Assembly (NCBI GenBank): GCA_052145115.1
Contig: JBKQPG010000017.1
Coordinates: 1 to 64,000, forward strand
From: CAIVVT01 sp052145115
GTDB taxonomy: Bacteria; Acidobacteriota; Terriglobia; Bryobacterales; Bryobacteraceae
Length of the DNA stretch: 64,000 nucleotides
Direction of reading: 5' to 3'
In this document: one piece after another, positions 1-7,992 of the stretch
How positions within the stretch are numbered: position 1 is the stretch's first letter
Layout of the letters: each line of letters opens with the position of its first letter
The notes under the pieces: model-generated
What the model saw: only the letters and a program-made list of their open reading frames with translations
What the model was told of the DNA's origin: nothing
Database searches by the model: none
Program-made: the position numbers and the translations under genes

Positions 1-489
1 CGGCGCGGGTTGGGTGGCCGGAGGGGACACTCTGCGCGTGCCGCGGCGGCACGCTTGGGTTCCCTCGGCGTGAAGTTCAGAGGCTGTCGATCAAGCGCCG
101 CGGCCCTCAGTGTCCCCGTCCGGGAGCGGCCTCATTGCGGCCGGACGCGACGGGCTACGCTTATTCCGAAACAGGTCTAGCCCGAGAATGCGGACTCCCT
201 GATTGAGGCTACACCCGCGTGTCAAGCTGCTGCAAAAAGACGAGCCATTTGTGGGTCGATTCGAACGTCTGGCGCGGCTACGGTTCGATGCTGCGGACGG
301 GCGATCGACCAAGTGTTCGATGACGCCACTTCACGACCACGATCATCGGAGCAAGGGGTCGAGCGTTGCGCCGCCTATTCCTGTGACCATTTCACGCGCG
401 TAGGCACCTGACTGGGATGGATTACCACAGCGCTGTCCTCGCCGGTACAGTGATTCTGTTGAATCCTAGGTCTGTGCACAAGCCAGCCG
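1..489. other. Gene-poor left edge, no supported gene
   Basis: Short frames exist on both strands (roughly 91-312 minus, 203-403 plus), but none has a convincing ribosome binding site, a recognisable domain or consistent codon use. I see no RNA gene. The stretch may hold a decayed gene or the edge of an accessory region. Confidence 0.4.
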
Positions 490-1257
490 TTAAGGACTTA
501 CTGCTGGCTTGGGCTTCCACTCGCGGGCGAGCCGTTGCGCTTCCGCGACCTGTCGCGGAGTCATCTTGGCCGCTATCGTGTCGCGCTCTCGGGCGTATTG
601 CTTTTGATCATCTCCGGTGGCGCTGGAGGCCGCAAGGTTAATCCACATATGCGCCATAACGTAGTCCTGAGGAACGCTTTGGCCAACGTTGTACATCGCG
701 CCAAGGGTGAACTGGGCGAGTGAATGACCCTGATCTGCCGCCTTACGGAACCAGCGCGCCGCTTCACCGTAGTCCTGAGGAACGCCTAGGCTGTTGTGGT
801 ATATCAACCCAAGAGCGAACTGTGCATCAGCATCGCCTTGATCTGCCGCCCTACGGAACCAGCGCATCGCTTCGCCATAGTCTTTAGGAACGCCTTGGCC
901 CTGGAAGTACATCGCGCCCACCGAATGCTGCCCGGCAGCATTGCCTTGATCCGCTGCCTTACGGTACCAGCGCATCGCTTCGGCGTAGTCCTGAGGAACG
1001 CCTTGGCCGAAGCTATACATCGCTCCGATTGCCCCCTGCGCGGATGCATAGCCCTGATCTGCCGCCTTGCGGAACCAGCACATTGCTTCGGAATAGTCCT
1101 GAGGAACGCCTTGGCCGAGGCCGTACATCGTGCCGAGTTCGAATTCCGCCGCGAGCTCGCCCTTTTCAGCTCTCTGCCTAAGTTCGCTGATGTCTGCCGT
1201 CTGCGAAAACGAGCACACTACAAGCAGCAAGCCGAGAAGTGGCGCTCTGCAACTCAT
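490..1257 (-). CDS. Secreted Sel1-repeat (TPR-like) protein
   Basis: This 255-residue protein is built almost entirely of Sel1-like repeats. After a signal peptide (residues 1-20, hydrophobic core LLGLLLVV) come five copies of a 36-residue unit with the recurring pattern GxGVPQDYxEAxRWxRKAADQG. A degenerate last unit ends in VMAHMWINLAAS, followed by a charged tail. Sel1 repeats form helical pairs that mediate protein contacts, often in envelope or signalling complexes; no partner is visible here. The frame stays open upstream, but the ATG at 1257 begins the signal peptide, so it is the chosen start. It is transcribed away from the gene at 1343. Function unknown beyond protein binding. Confidence 0.85.
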   Translation of the reverse strand: MSCRAPLLGLLLVVCSFSQTADISELRQRAEKGELAAEFELGTMYGLGQGVPQDYSEAMCWFRKAADQGYASAQGAIGAMYSFGQGVPQDYAEAMRWYRKAADQGNAAGQHSVGAMYFQGQGVPKDYGEAMRWFRRAADQGDADAQFALGLIYHNSLGVPQDYGEAARWFRKAADQGHSLAQFTLGAMYNVGQSVPQDYVMAHMWINLAASSATGDDQKQYARERDTIAAKMTPRQVAEAQRLAREWKPKPAVSP

Positions 1258-1342
1258 GTGTTGCCATTCTCTCACAAGACGAACTGGTGCTAGTCTCAAC
1301 CGTGCGTGCTGGCCTGCGCCTGACGGTGCTAGGGTGGGATCT

Positions 1343-1855
1343 GTGGATTCGACGAAGCTTATTGCATGGTGGGGCGCGGGCCTATCGAGCTTCATGTTCC
1401 TCTGGGATATTTTGAAATACCTTAGATTGGGTCCAAAACTGCGGTTCAACGTAATGCCCGGAAGGGTGCTAATGCCATCTGACGTCCGAGAAACCTTCAT
1501 CCAGACTGAGGTAACAAATTGCGGTGACCGCCCTACAACGCTGACAAATATCGCTCTTTCTTACTTTGAAAAGCAGTGGTCATGGGCGCGGCTTCGGAAC
1601 CGACCCACAAGAGCGGCGGTCTTGATCAATCCAAACATACCAGGCTCAAACGTAAGCCAACCATTGCCTTGCGAACTGAAACCGGGCGGTGTCTGGCGCG
1701 GGTTGACGGCACAAGAACCGCAGCTAGAAACATGGGCAACGAACGGTGTCTTGTACTTTGATCTGTATCACTCGCACAACGTGAAGCCAATAAGAAGGCG
1801 GCTGACGCTTCGACCGAGCTACCGGGCAGCCCCGTCCCCCCCCGTCCGACTTTAG
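1343..1855 (+). CDS. Hypothetical protein with one N-terminal membrane segment
   Basis: I do not recognise this protein of about 170 residues. The GTG start at 1343 is preceded by AGGGTGGG at suitable spacing, and the start of the coding-like sequence agrees; a GTG at 1334 is the alternative. An N-terminal hydrophobic stretch (IAWWGAGLSSFMFLWDIL) is followed by a soluble beta-rich region with FIQTEVTNCGDRPTTLTNIAL. That pattern resembles the extracytoplasmic or immunoglobulin-like part of small orphan proteins in other bacteria. Codon use is less GC-biased than in the core genes further right. It is divergent from the Sel1 gene with 85 bp between them, so the two promoters share one intergenic region. 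Confidence 0.6.
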   Translation: MDSTKLIAWWGAGLSSFMFLWDILKYLRLGPKLRFNVMPGRVLMPSDVRETFIQTEVTNCGDRPTTLTNIALSYFEKQWSWARLRNRPTRAAVLINPNIPGSNVSQPLPCELKPGGVWRGLTAQEPQLETWATNGVLYFDLYHSHNVKPIRRRLTLRPSYRAAPSPPVRL

Positions 1856-1907
1856 GAGGCCTGCGGGCTGCGTCCCCGCGCGGAACCGCTCTCGGTTTCG
1901 CATGGAG

Positions 1908-2159
1908 CTACATCGGGTTTGCTCGCGCATGGGCAATTTTGGCTTCAATCTCAGATGTCGGCATTCCCGCTTTCGCCATGTCGGAGCGGAAATCGTCCGC
2001 ACTGAATGACCCCGTCATCGTCTTCATTTGGGTCCCGTCCGGCGAGGTACTTATATAAACAAACTCTTCCGGGTCAGCGTCCTTGAGTCTTGCGAGATAT
2101 GTGTGGGTGTTATCCATGAGAAAGTGCCCTAACTTCAATTCTATCAGCCCTTGTTTCAT
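1908..2159 (-). CDS. Small hypothetical protein
   Basis: A frame of 83 codons from the ATG at 2159, or 69 from the ATG at 2117, encodes a charged soluble protein. Its end (DDFRSDMAKAGMPTSEIEAKIAHARA) looks like a genuine amphipathic helix. No strong ribosome binding site precedes either start, and the frame remains open further upstream, so the N-terminus is uncertain. I recognise no family. It sits between the orphan gene at 1343 and lgt, in the lower-GC left edge. Confidence 0.45.
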   Translation of the reverse strand: MKQGLIELKLGHFLMDNTHTYLARLKDADPEEFVYISTSPDGTQMKTMTGSFSADDFRSDMAKAGMPTSEIEAKIAHARANPM

Positions 2160-2387
2160 AAAGGGTAAGTCTTGAGACGGCCTGCGGAGGCCGTGAAATC
2201 GGGCGCTCAGGCGTTTCAAGAGTCCGTCTCGTAACGGGGTAAGCGTTTTCCGCCCCAAGATGAGGGTCTTGACGCCGTTCGCGGGTTCCGAGTGGAAAAT
2301 GGCGTTTCCACAAACTGGCCCACTGCCGCCGAATTCAACCTGACGGACGACCGACGAATCGAGACCCGGCATGGGCCGCGGGGGCAG

Positions 2388-3164
2388 TCAGGGCCGGGCG
2401 GGGCGGCGGACCTTCCACAGCAGGAGGGAGCCGGCGGCGAGCAGGGCGAGGGCGATCCATTGGGTCAAGGAAAAGGGACCGCCGAAAGGGAGGGCCTGCT
2501 CGTGGTAGCGGAAGAACTCGACGCCGAATCGGGCGATGGAATAGAAGACCAGGTACAGGCCGAGGATGCGCCCGGCGGGGTGCGGACGGTAGGAGGCGCG
2601 GATCAGGAGCCCCGCGACCACGAAGGTCAACGCGGATTCATAGAGCTGCGCGGGGTGCAAGGGGACGCCGAGCGGGACGCCGGTGTAGGCCTCAGGATTG
2701 CGGAAGACAACCGCCCAGGGAAGGTGGCAGGGGGTGCCCCAGCAGCAGCCGGCGGCGAAACAGCCCAGCCGACCGATGGCATGGCCCAGCGCCACGGCCG
2801 GGGCCAGGACGTCGGCGGTGGCCAGGAAGGGCAGATGCTCGTGGCGCACGTACCAGGCGGAGAAGGCCAGGGCGAGGAGGAAACCGCCGTAGTAGACGCC
2901 GGCCGAGAGCAGGGTTTCCAGGGAGAAAATGCGGTCCGGATGGCGCGCGTAGTAGCCGAAATCGAAGACCAGCATCAAGAGCTTGGCACCGAGGAGGCCG
3001 ACCAGGGCGGCATAGACGGCGAGATTGGAGACCTTTTCGGGATCGAGACCGGCGCGGCGGGCGAGCCGCACGGCGAGGAACAGGGCGGCGAGGAAGCCGA
3101 GGGCGACCAGGAGGCCGTAGGTGGGCAGGTAGAAACTGCCGATGGAGAAAAGCTTCGGAAACAT
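2388..3164 (-). CDS. lgt: Prolipoprotein diacylglyceryl transferase family protein
   Basis: This 258-residue polytopic inner-membrane protein of about seven helices has the Lgt fold. Lgt transfers diacylglycerol from phosphatidylglycerol to the lipobox cysteine of prolipoproteins. Family landmarks are the N-terminal YGLLVALGF helix, the central HAIGRLGCFAAGC signature at residues 128-140, HPAQLYES, and a C-terminal EFFRYHE with the conserved Arg. The signature departs from the classical GRxGNFxNGE: the Asn and Glu positions are Cys, and the His of the usual FHGG is Tyr (VYYGG, residues 90-94). Cys-bearing variants of this signature are, from memory, common in Acidobacteria and Deltaproteobacteria. 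It is the last gene of the cta-methyltransferase run, 18 bp after the preceding stop. Confidence 0.85.
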   Translation of the reverse strand: MFPKLFSIGSFYLPTYGLLVALGFLAALFLAVRLARRAGLDPEKVSNLAVYAALVGLLGAKLLMLVFDFGYYARHPDRIFSLETLLSAGVYYGGFLLALAFSAWYVRHEHLPFLATADVLAPAVALGHAIGRLGCFAAGCCWGTPCHLPWAVVFRNPEAYTGVPLGVPLHPAQLYESALTFVVAGLLIRASYRPHPAGRILGLYLVFYSIARFGVEFFRYHEQALPFGGPFSLTQWIALALLAAGSLLLWKVRRPARP

Positions 3165-3182
3165 GGCGGGGCAGCAGTCCGG

Positions 3183-3677
3183 TTATTTGTTGCGCCGGGC
3201 GAGGACGAAAAAGTAATCGCCGCCGGGACGTAGTTCCAGGATCGCAAACCCGGCCCGCTCAAGCACGCGCCGGTAGTCGCGCGGCGCGGGTTGATAACAG
3301 AGTTCGAGCTGGCGCGCGACGGGAGAGAGACCGCCGAAGGCGGCGGCGAGGCGGCCGCCGGGGCGGAGCAGGGCATAGAGAGCGCGCGCGGCGGCGGGCG
3401 GCGGATGAACCCAATGCAGTGTGGCGAAGGCGTAGATGGCGTCGAAGGGCTGAGGCGGCGTCCAGTGGAGCAGATCGGCGGCGTGAAACTGCGCGGCGGG
3501 GCAGGCCAGGCGGGCCTGTTCGAGCAAGGGCGCGTGAATGTCAAGGCCGACGACGGTGGCGCCGGTAGCGGCCAGAGCGCGGGTCCAGAGGCCGAGGCCG
3601 CAGCCGGCGTCGAGGACGCGCTCGCCGGGCTGCGGCGCAAGCATTTCGATGAGGATCTCGTGGGGCGCTGGCGGCAC
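3183..3677 (-). CDS. Class I SAM-dependent methyltransferase
   Basis: A compact (164-residue) class I methyltransferase. Motif I reads VLDAGCGLGLW (residues 21-31), followed by the acidic end of strand 2 (VVGLDIHAP), FHAADLL, and LLRPGGRLA (motif post III). It lacks the C-terminal extension of ubiquinone or biotin methyltransferases, so the substrate cannot be told. It lies between ctaM and lgt on the same strand with gaps of about 20 bp, which suggests co-transcription with the oxidase-assembly genes. A role in quinone or heme chemistry is possible but not supported by sequence. Confidence 0.8.
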   Translation of the reverse strand: MPPAPHEILIEMLAPQPGERVLDAGCGLGLWTRALAATGATVVGLDIHAPLLEQARLACPAAQFHAADLLHWTPPQPFDAIYAFATLHWVHPPPAAARALYALLRPGGRLAAAFGGLSPVARQLELCYQPAPRDYRRVLERAGFAILELRPGGDYFFVLARRNK

Positions 3678-3697
3678 GGCGTGAGGCGTCCTGTCGG

Positions 3698-4114
3698 CTA
3701 CAAGTGGTACAGCATGACGTACACCACGACGCCGGTCAGGTTGACGTAGAGCCAGATGGGCAGCGTGACGCGGGCCAGCGCGCGATGCTTCGCAAAACGG
3801 CCTCTCAGTGCGCGCACGAGCGTCACGACGGCCATGGGCGCGACGGCGACGGCGAGGATGGTGTGCGAGATCAGGATGGTGAAATAGACCGTGCGGATGG
3901 GGCCCTGGGGCTTGAAATGCACGGAGCCGACGTGGGCGTGATAGACGAGATAGCCGATCAGGAAGAGCGTGGAGCAGGTGAAGGCGGCGAGCATCGTGGC
4001 GCGGTGGGCCGGGATGCGGCGGGCGCGGATGAGGAAATAGCCGCGCACGAGCAGGAGGCCGGAAAGGGCGTTGAAAAACGCGTTGACGGTGGGCAGGTGG
4101 TGCAGCCCGGGCAT
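3698..4114 (-). CDS. ctaM: DUF420 membrane protein, CtaM-like oxidase assembly factor
   Basis: This 138-residue protein has four predicted membrane helices with the DUF420 landmarks HLPTVNAFFN near the start, RRIPAHRATML after helix 1, LVYH, and a final ARVTLPIWLYVNLTGVVVYVML helix. DUF420 proteins (YozB/CtaM) are known in Firmicutes to be needed for maturation of aa3-type cytochrome oxidase. Here the gene follows sco by only 4 bp in an operon that also holds ctaA and ctaB, which supports the same role. The start at ATG 4114 is chosen because it begins the family-conserved N-terminus; the frame upstream overlaps sco and looks spurious. Confidence 0.82.
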   Translation of the reverse strand: MPGLHHLPTVNAFFNALSGLLLVRGYFLIRARRIPAHRATMLAAFTCSTLFLIGYLVYHAHVGSVHFKPQGPIRTVYFTILISHTILAVAVAPMAVVTLVRALRGRFAKHRALARVTLPIWLYVNLTGVVVYVMLYHL

Positions 4115-4118
4115 GGGC

Positions 4119-4685
4119 TCAGAGGATCTCCTTGCGCAGCGGGCCGATGTCCTCGATGAGCCGGTCGAGCGCGGAGGCATCCAGGGATTCGTAGTAGCCG
4201 CGGATGCGGGCCTTGCGATCCACGAGGATCATTTTCGTGGAATGCTCAATCAGGTTGGAGCTGACGTTGACATGGAAGGTATCGGCGCTGAGGGCGCCGA
4301 TGGCGCCGTAGGGCCCGGTGAGGAAATGCCACAGGCGGGGATCGGCCTGGAAGTTGCGGGCGTAGGCGGCGAGCACCGCGGGAGTGTCCTGGGCGGGGTC
4401 GACGGTGATGCTGATGAGGCGCACGTCATCGGGCGGGCGGCCGTTGTCGAGGAGACGCTGCTGCAGGCGGTGCATCTGCGCGGTGAGACGCGGGCAGGGT
4501 CCGTGACAGGTGGTAAAGATGAAATCCACGACCCAGACCTTGCCGCGGAGGGAATCGCGGGTGACGGAGGTTCCATCCTCGGCGGTGAGGAGGAAGGGGG
4601 GCACGCGGCCGAGTTCGGGCAGGCTGGAGTGGAGCGTGCAGCCGGCCGCGGCCAGACAGACGATGAGCCAGAAACGTCTTGACAT
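4119..4685 (-). CDS. SCO1/SenC family copper chaperone lipoprotein
   Basis: This 188-residue thioredoxin-fold protein delivers copper to the CuA site of cytochrome c oxidase or reduces its cysteines. It has a lipoprotein signal (lipobox AAGC, Cys16), so it is anchored at the outer face of the inner membrane. The copper ligands are all present: CHGPC (Cys60, Cys64) and the distal His148 in IEHSTKM. The TVDPAQDTP segment is also typical of SCO proteins. It lies 26 bp downstream of ctaB and 4 bp upstream of the ctaM-like gene. No heme-binding fusion is present. Confidence 0.93.
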   Translation of the reverse strand: MSRRFWLIVCLAAAGCTLHSSLPELGRVPPFLLTAEDGTSVTRDSLRGKVWVVDFIFTTCHGPCPRLTAQMHRLQQRLLDNGRPPDDVRLISITVDPAQDTPAVLAAYARNFQADPRLWHFLTGPYGAIGALSADTFHVNVSSNLIEHSTKMILVDRKARIRGYYESLDASALDRLIEDIGPLRKEIL

Positions 4686-4711
4686 GATGTTCCTGGGAAT
4701 AGTTTAGAAAA

Positions 4712-5566
4712 CTAGAAGATGCCGCGGCTATCGAGCACCAGCGCGAGGTAGAGCAGCGGCAGGTATACGACCGAAGCCAGCAGGACGCGGCGGGCATTGG
4801 GGAGCGTGCGCTCACGGGCGACGCGCGCGGCGGCGCGCAGGAACAGCGCGCCCAAGACGAGCGCGGCGGCAAGATACCAGTGGCCGGCCATGCGGAGGAA
4901 GCCGGGCAGAAGGCTGACGGGGACCAGCAAAAGAGCGAAGGCGAGGATGTGGCGCGAGGTGGAGACGCCGTCGGGCTCAACCACGGGCAGCATGCGGATG
5001 CCGGCGCGGGCGTAGTCGTCGCGGTACATCCAGGCGATGGCGTAGAAGTGCGGGAACTGCCACAGGAAGACGATGGCGAAGAGAACCCAGGCCTCGACGC
5101 TGAGCGAGCCGCGAACGGCGGCGAAGCCGATGAGTGGAGGCATGGCGCCGGGGAATGCGCCCACGGCGGTGGAGAGCCAGGTGCGGGGCTTGAGCGGCGT
5201 GTAGAGCAGCAGGTAGCTGGCAACGGTGGCGAAGCCGAGCCAGGCCGAGAGGGCGTTGACGCCGGTGGCCAGTTCGAGTTCGCCGGCGACGATCAGCGCC
5301 AGCCCGAACAGCAGCGCGTGGCGCGGGCTGACGCGGCCGGCGGGGATGGGGCGCGAGGCGGTGCGGCGCATGCGCGAGTCGGCGTCGCGCTCGCACCACT
5401 GATTCAGAGTGGCGGTGCCGGAGGCGAGCAGGGCGGTGCCGAGAAGCGTGTGAATGAGCAGCCACAAATCGGGGGCGCCACGAAGGCCGAAAAAGCAGCC
5501 GATGGCGGTGCTCATCAGAATGAGCCAGGTGATGCGGGGCTTGGTCAATGCGAGGTAGTCGCTCAT
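4712..5566 (-). CDS. ctaB: Protoheme IX farnesyltransferase (heme O synthase)
   Basis: This 284-residue UbiA-family prenyltransferase adds a farnesyl group to protoheme IX to make heme O. The first aspartate motif NQWCERDADSRMRR (residues 55-68) and the TASRPIPAG that follows are diagnostic. The second motif is FYAIAWMYRDDYARAGIRMLP. About nine membrane helices are predicted, and the length is normal. Its ATG overlaps the TGA of ctaA by 4 bp, so the two heme enzymes are translationally coupled and heme O can be passed on to heme A synthase. It is followed by sco. Confidence 0.96.
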   Translation of the reverse strand: MSDYLALTKPRITWLILMSTAIGCFFGLRGAPDLWLLIHTLLGTALLASGTATLNQWCERDADSRMRRTASRPIPAGRVSPRHALLFGLALIVAGELELATGVNALSAWLGFATVASYLLLYTPLKPRTWLSTAVGAFPGAMPPLIGFAAVRGSLSVEAWVLFAIVFLWQFPHFYAIAWMYRDDYARAGIRMLPVVEPDGVSTSRHILAFALLLVPVSLLPGFLRMAGHWYLAAALVLGALFLRAAARVARERTLPNARRVLLASVVYLPLLYLALVLDSRGIF

Positions 5567-6513
5567 CCGCGCTGTCCATTTCCGGCCAAGCGTGGCGCGG
5601 CGGCGGTGGATGCCGCGGGCACGGCGCGCCGCAGGATTCCCGCGGAAAGCGCGACGGTGAAGCCCAGCACCAGCGCGCCCGTGCCGAGGTGGGTGGAGCG
5701 CAGCACGAGGGCGACGTCGCCCGGGGCCAGGCTGGGGGCCAGATTCATGCGTGCCAGAAGTGCAATCACGCCCAGTATCAATTGAACGCAGACCAGGGCC
5801 ATCAACGCAATCGCGCCGCGCCGCAGGCCGTGGTGCGGCCGCTCGTCAGCTGTGCCGGTTGGAAGAGCCGAGATGGAAAACGTCGCCAGCATCAGTATGA
5901 GCAACAGCACCACGAAGGCCCAGGCGATGTGCGGCAGCACGGAGATCAGGTCGTGACGGTAGGCGGCGCCGAAGGCGATCTGCAGCAGCACGGCCGGGGG
6001 CGCGATCCAGGCCAGCGAGCGCAGCGAGGGCCAGCCGCGGTCCTCGATCGGCGCGGCCTCGCGATTCCAGGCCGGCGAGGCGCCGAGAGCCACGAGCGTG
6101 AGCAGCGCGAAACACAGGTGGGAGAGAATGGCGTGCGCCACGCCGACGGCAGGCGTGCGGGCGGCGAGCACGCCCAGCCAGGCCTGCGCGCCGATCAGGA
6201 TCAGCGCACACAGGCCGGCCGTTTTCAGCCATTTCTGAGAATCCGAAAGGAGCAGCCAGGCCACCGTCACCAGCGCCAGGAAGCCGACGGCTTCGCCGAG
6301 ATGACGGTGAACGGGCAGCCAGGCGGCGCGTGAGGCGGAGTCCGGGCCGGCGGCGCCGGTGAAGGAGCCTACGATGAGCAGGATCAGGGTGCAGAATGCG
6401 AGCGCTGCGGTGAGTCGGTACAAGTTCAGGCGTGCCTTTATCGAACGAATCGTATCCCAGCCTGTTGGATGCCGCGCTAAACGAAAGGTGGCGGTTTCCT
6501 GTAAATATTCCAC
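5563..6513 (-). CDS. ctaA: Heme A synthase (COX15/CtaA family)
   Basis: This protein of about 316 residues with eight membrane helices oxidises the C8 methyl of heme O to make heme A. The conserved heme-ligand histidines lie in the expected helices: PVHRHLGEAVG, ILSHLCF, SVLPHIAWAF and STHLGTGALVLG. The GTG at 6513 gives an N-terminal extension of about 30 residues before the first helix. No good Shine-Dalgarno sequence is near it, so the true start may lie slightly downstream. It is the first gene of the ctaA-ctaB-sco-ctaM run, with a 67 bp gap to the VOC gene behind it. Confidence 0.93.
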   Translation of the reverse strand: MEYLQETATFRLARHPTGWDTIRSIKARLNLYRLTAALAFCTLILLIVGSFTGAAGPDSASRAAWLPVHRHLGEAVGFLALVTVAWLLLSDSQKWLKTAGLCALILIGAQAWLGVLAARTPAVGVAHAILSHLCFALLTLVALGASPAWNREAAPIEDRGWPSLRSLAWIAPPAVLLQIAFGAAYRHDLISVLPHIAWAFVVLLLILMLATFSISALPTGTADERPHHGLRRGAIALMALVCVQLILGVIALLARMNLAPSLAPGDVALVLRSTHLGTGALVLGFTVALSAGILRRAVPAASTAAAPRLAGNGQRG

Positions 6514-6580
6514 CGTGGCGAGAATTCTCTCCCGGCGCGAGCATCCGCCGCCGGGGACGCAGCGCCCCAGGGCTGGGGTC

Positions 6581-6964
6581 TCAGGCGGCCGCGGCGGGCT
6601 CCCAGAGCGCGGCGCAGGCGCCGGCCGGGTCCTTGATGACGGCGAAACGGGAGCCGCTGGCCATGCGCACCGGAGTCAGAACCTCGCCGCCCAGCTCACG
6701 GCAGCGCTGCAAGGCGCTGTCGAGGTTTTCCACCACGATATAAATCAACCACATGGGCGGCAGATTGGCGTTGTGGCCGCGCTTGTGGCAGAGGCCAGCG
6801 ACAGCCTCGCCGGAGGCGGCGTGCATGGTGAAGTCATCGTACTTGCCCATTTTGACGGGCTTCACGGTCCAGCCCGTCACCTGGGCATAGAAATCTTGCA
6901 TTTTGGGCGCCTCAGGGATCGTCAGATCCACCCAGGCGATCGAGCCTTGTACGGGTTGGGCCAT
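6581..6964 (-). CDS. VOC (glyoxalase/bleomycin-resistance fold) protein
   Basis: This single-domain VOC protein of 127 residues has two beta-alpha-beta-beta-beta halves: IAWVDLTIPEAPKMQDFYAQ opens the first and IYIVVENLDSALQRCRELGG the second. It ends in FAVIKDPAGACAALWEP, the usual metal-ligand strand with Glu conserved. VOC members range from glyoxalases to antibiotic-binding proteins, and the substrate cannot be inferred. A strong ribosome site (GTAGGAGAC) precedes the ATG at 6964. It is probably monocistronic or reads into ctaA. Confidence 0.85.
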   Translation of the reverse strand: MAQPVQGSIAWVDLTIPEAPKMQDFYAQVTGWTVKPVKMGKYDDFTMHAASGEAVAGLCHKRGHNANLPPMWLIYIVVENLDSALQRCRELGGEVLTPVRMASGSRFAVIKDPAGACAALWEPAAAA

Positions 6965-7058
6965 CTTCGTCTCCTACAGGACCGCTCCGCGATAGGATAC
7001 CGCCTCTGGCCCGCGGGGACGCGGTTTTTTTGCAGTGTCCCGCAGAAACGGAGACAGG

Positions 7059-7973
7059 CTAAACTGCCGCGCGCAGGCTTTCGATTAATGCAACGCCCGT
7101 GTTGGCGTGGATTTCGACCGTGTCCTCGAGATACCGGGCGTAGCCGCCGGCCAGGACCACGGCGATGGGGATGCGGCGGCGCACGGCCACATTGAAAATT
7201 AGCCGATCGCGGGCTTGCAGGCCGTCCTTGGAGAGCTCCAGGCCGCCCAGTTGATCGTCGAAATAGGGGTCGGCGCCGGCCACGTAGAGGATCAGATCGG
7301 GCTGGAAGGCGGCGACGGACGCGGTGTAGGCGGTGTCGAGCCGGGCCAGGTACTCGTGGTCGCCGATGCCGTCCTCCAGGTCGACGTCCAGCGTGGAGGG
7401 GGGCTTCACCTGGGGATAATTGTTGAGCTGGTGAATGGAAAGGGTGAACACGGCGGGGTCGGCGTGAAAGATGGCGGCGGTGCCGTTGCCCTGGTGGACG
7501 TCGCAATCGGCGACCAGCGCGCGTGTGATGCGGCCTTCGCGCTGGAGCACGCGAATTGCCACGGCGATGTCGTTGACCGCGCAAAAGCCCTCGCCATGAT
7601 CGGGGAAGGCGTGGTGAAAACCGCCTCCGATATTGAACCCGGCCCCGCCGAGCAGGGCCGCGCGGGCGGCGGCGAGTGTTCCGCCGGTAAAGAGAAAGGC
7701 GGCCTGCACCATGGCGCGCGAGTAGGGTACTTCGAGGCGCAGAATTTCGTGGTAGGTGAGCCGGCCGGTCTCGAGCCGGTCGATCCAGGACGGATCGTGG
7801 ACGGTGAGCAATTCCTGGCGCGTGGCCGGGGAGGGGGCGATGAAGTCATCGGTCGCGGCCACGCCGCGGCGCAACAGCAGATCGTGGATCAGGCGATACT
7901 TGGCGGACTGGAAAACGTGATCGCCGAAGTTCAGGTCATAGGCGCCGGCGTAGATCAGAGGGAAAGGCAGCAT
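7059..7973 (-). CDS. Histone deacetylase family (AcuC-like) zinc deacetylase
   Basis: This 304-residue member of the arginase/deacetylase superfamily removes acetyl groups from lysines or other amines. Catalytic and metal residues are all visible: the His120-His121 pair (GGGFHHAFPDHGEGFCAVND), zinc ligands Asp158 and His160 (DCDVHQGNG) and Asp235 (AGADPYFDD), and the catalytic-loop Tyr (LAGGYAR). The start at ATG 7973 has CAGGA upstream and lies 19 bp after the pta stop, so both genes form one unit. Pta interconverts acetyl-CoA and acetyl phosphate, the main driver of non-enzymatic lysine acetylation. A protein deacetylase role, as for AcuC with acetyl-CoA synthetase, is therefore plausible but is inference. 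Confidence 0.9.
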   Translation of the reverse strand: MLPFPLIYAGAYDLNFGDHVFQSAKYRLIHDLLLRRGVAATDDFIAPSPATRQELLTVHDPSWIDRLETGRLTYHEILRLEVPYSRAMVQAAFLFTGGTLAAARAALLGGAGFNIGGGFHHAFPDHGEGFCAVNDIAVAIRVLQREGRITRALVADCDVHQGNGTAAIFHADPAVFTLSIHQLNNYPQVKPPSTLDVDLEDGIGDHEYLARLDTAYTASVAAFQPDLILYVAGADPYFDDQLGGLELSKDGLQARDRLIFNVAVRRRIPIAVVLAGGYARYLEDTVEIHANTGVALIESLRAAV

Positions 7974-7992
7974 GCCGTCCTGGCGGCCGAAG

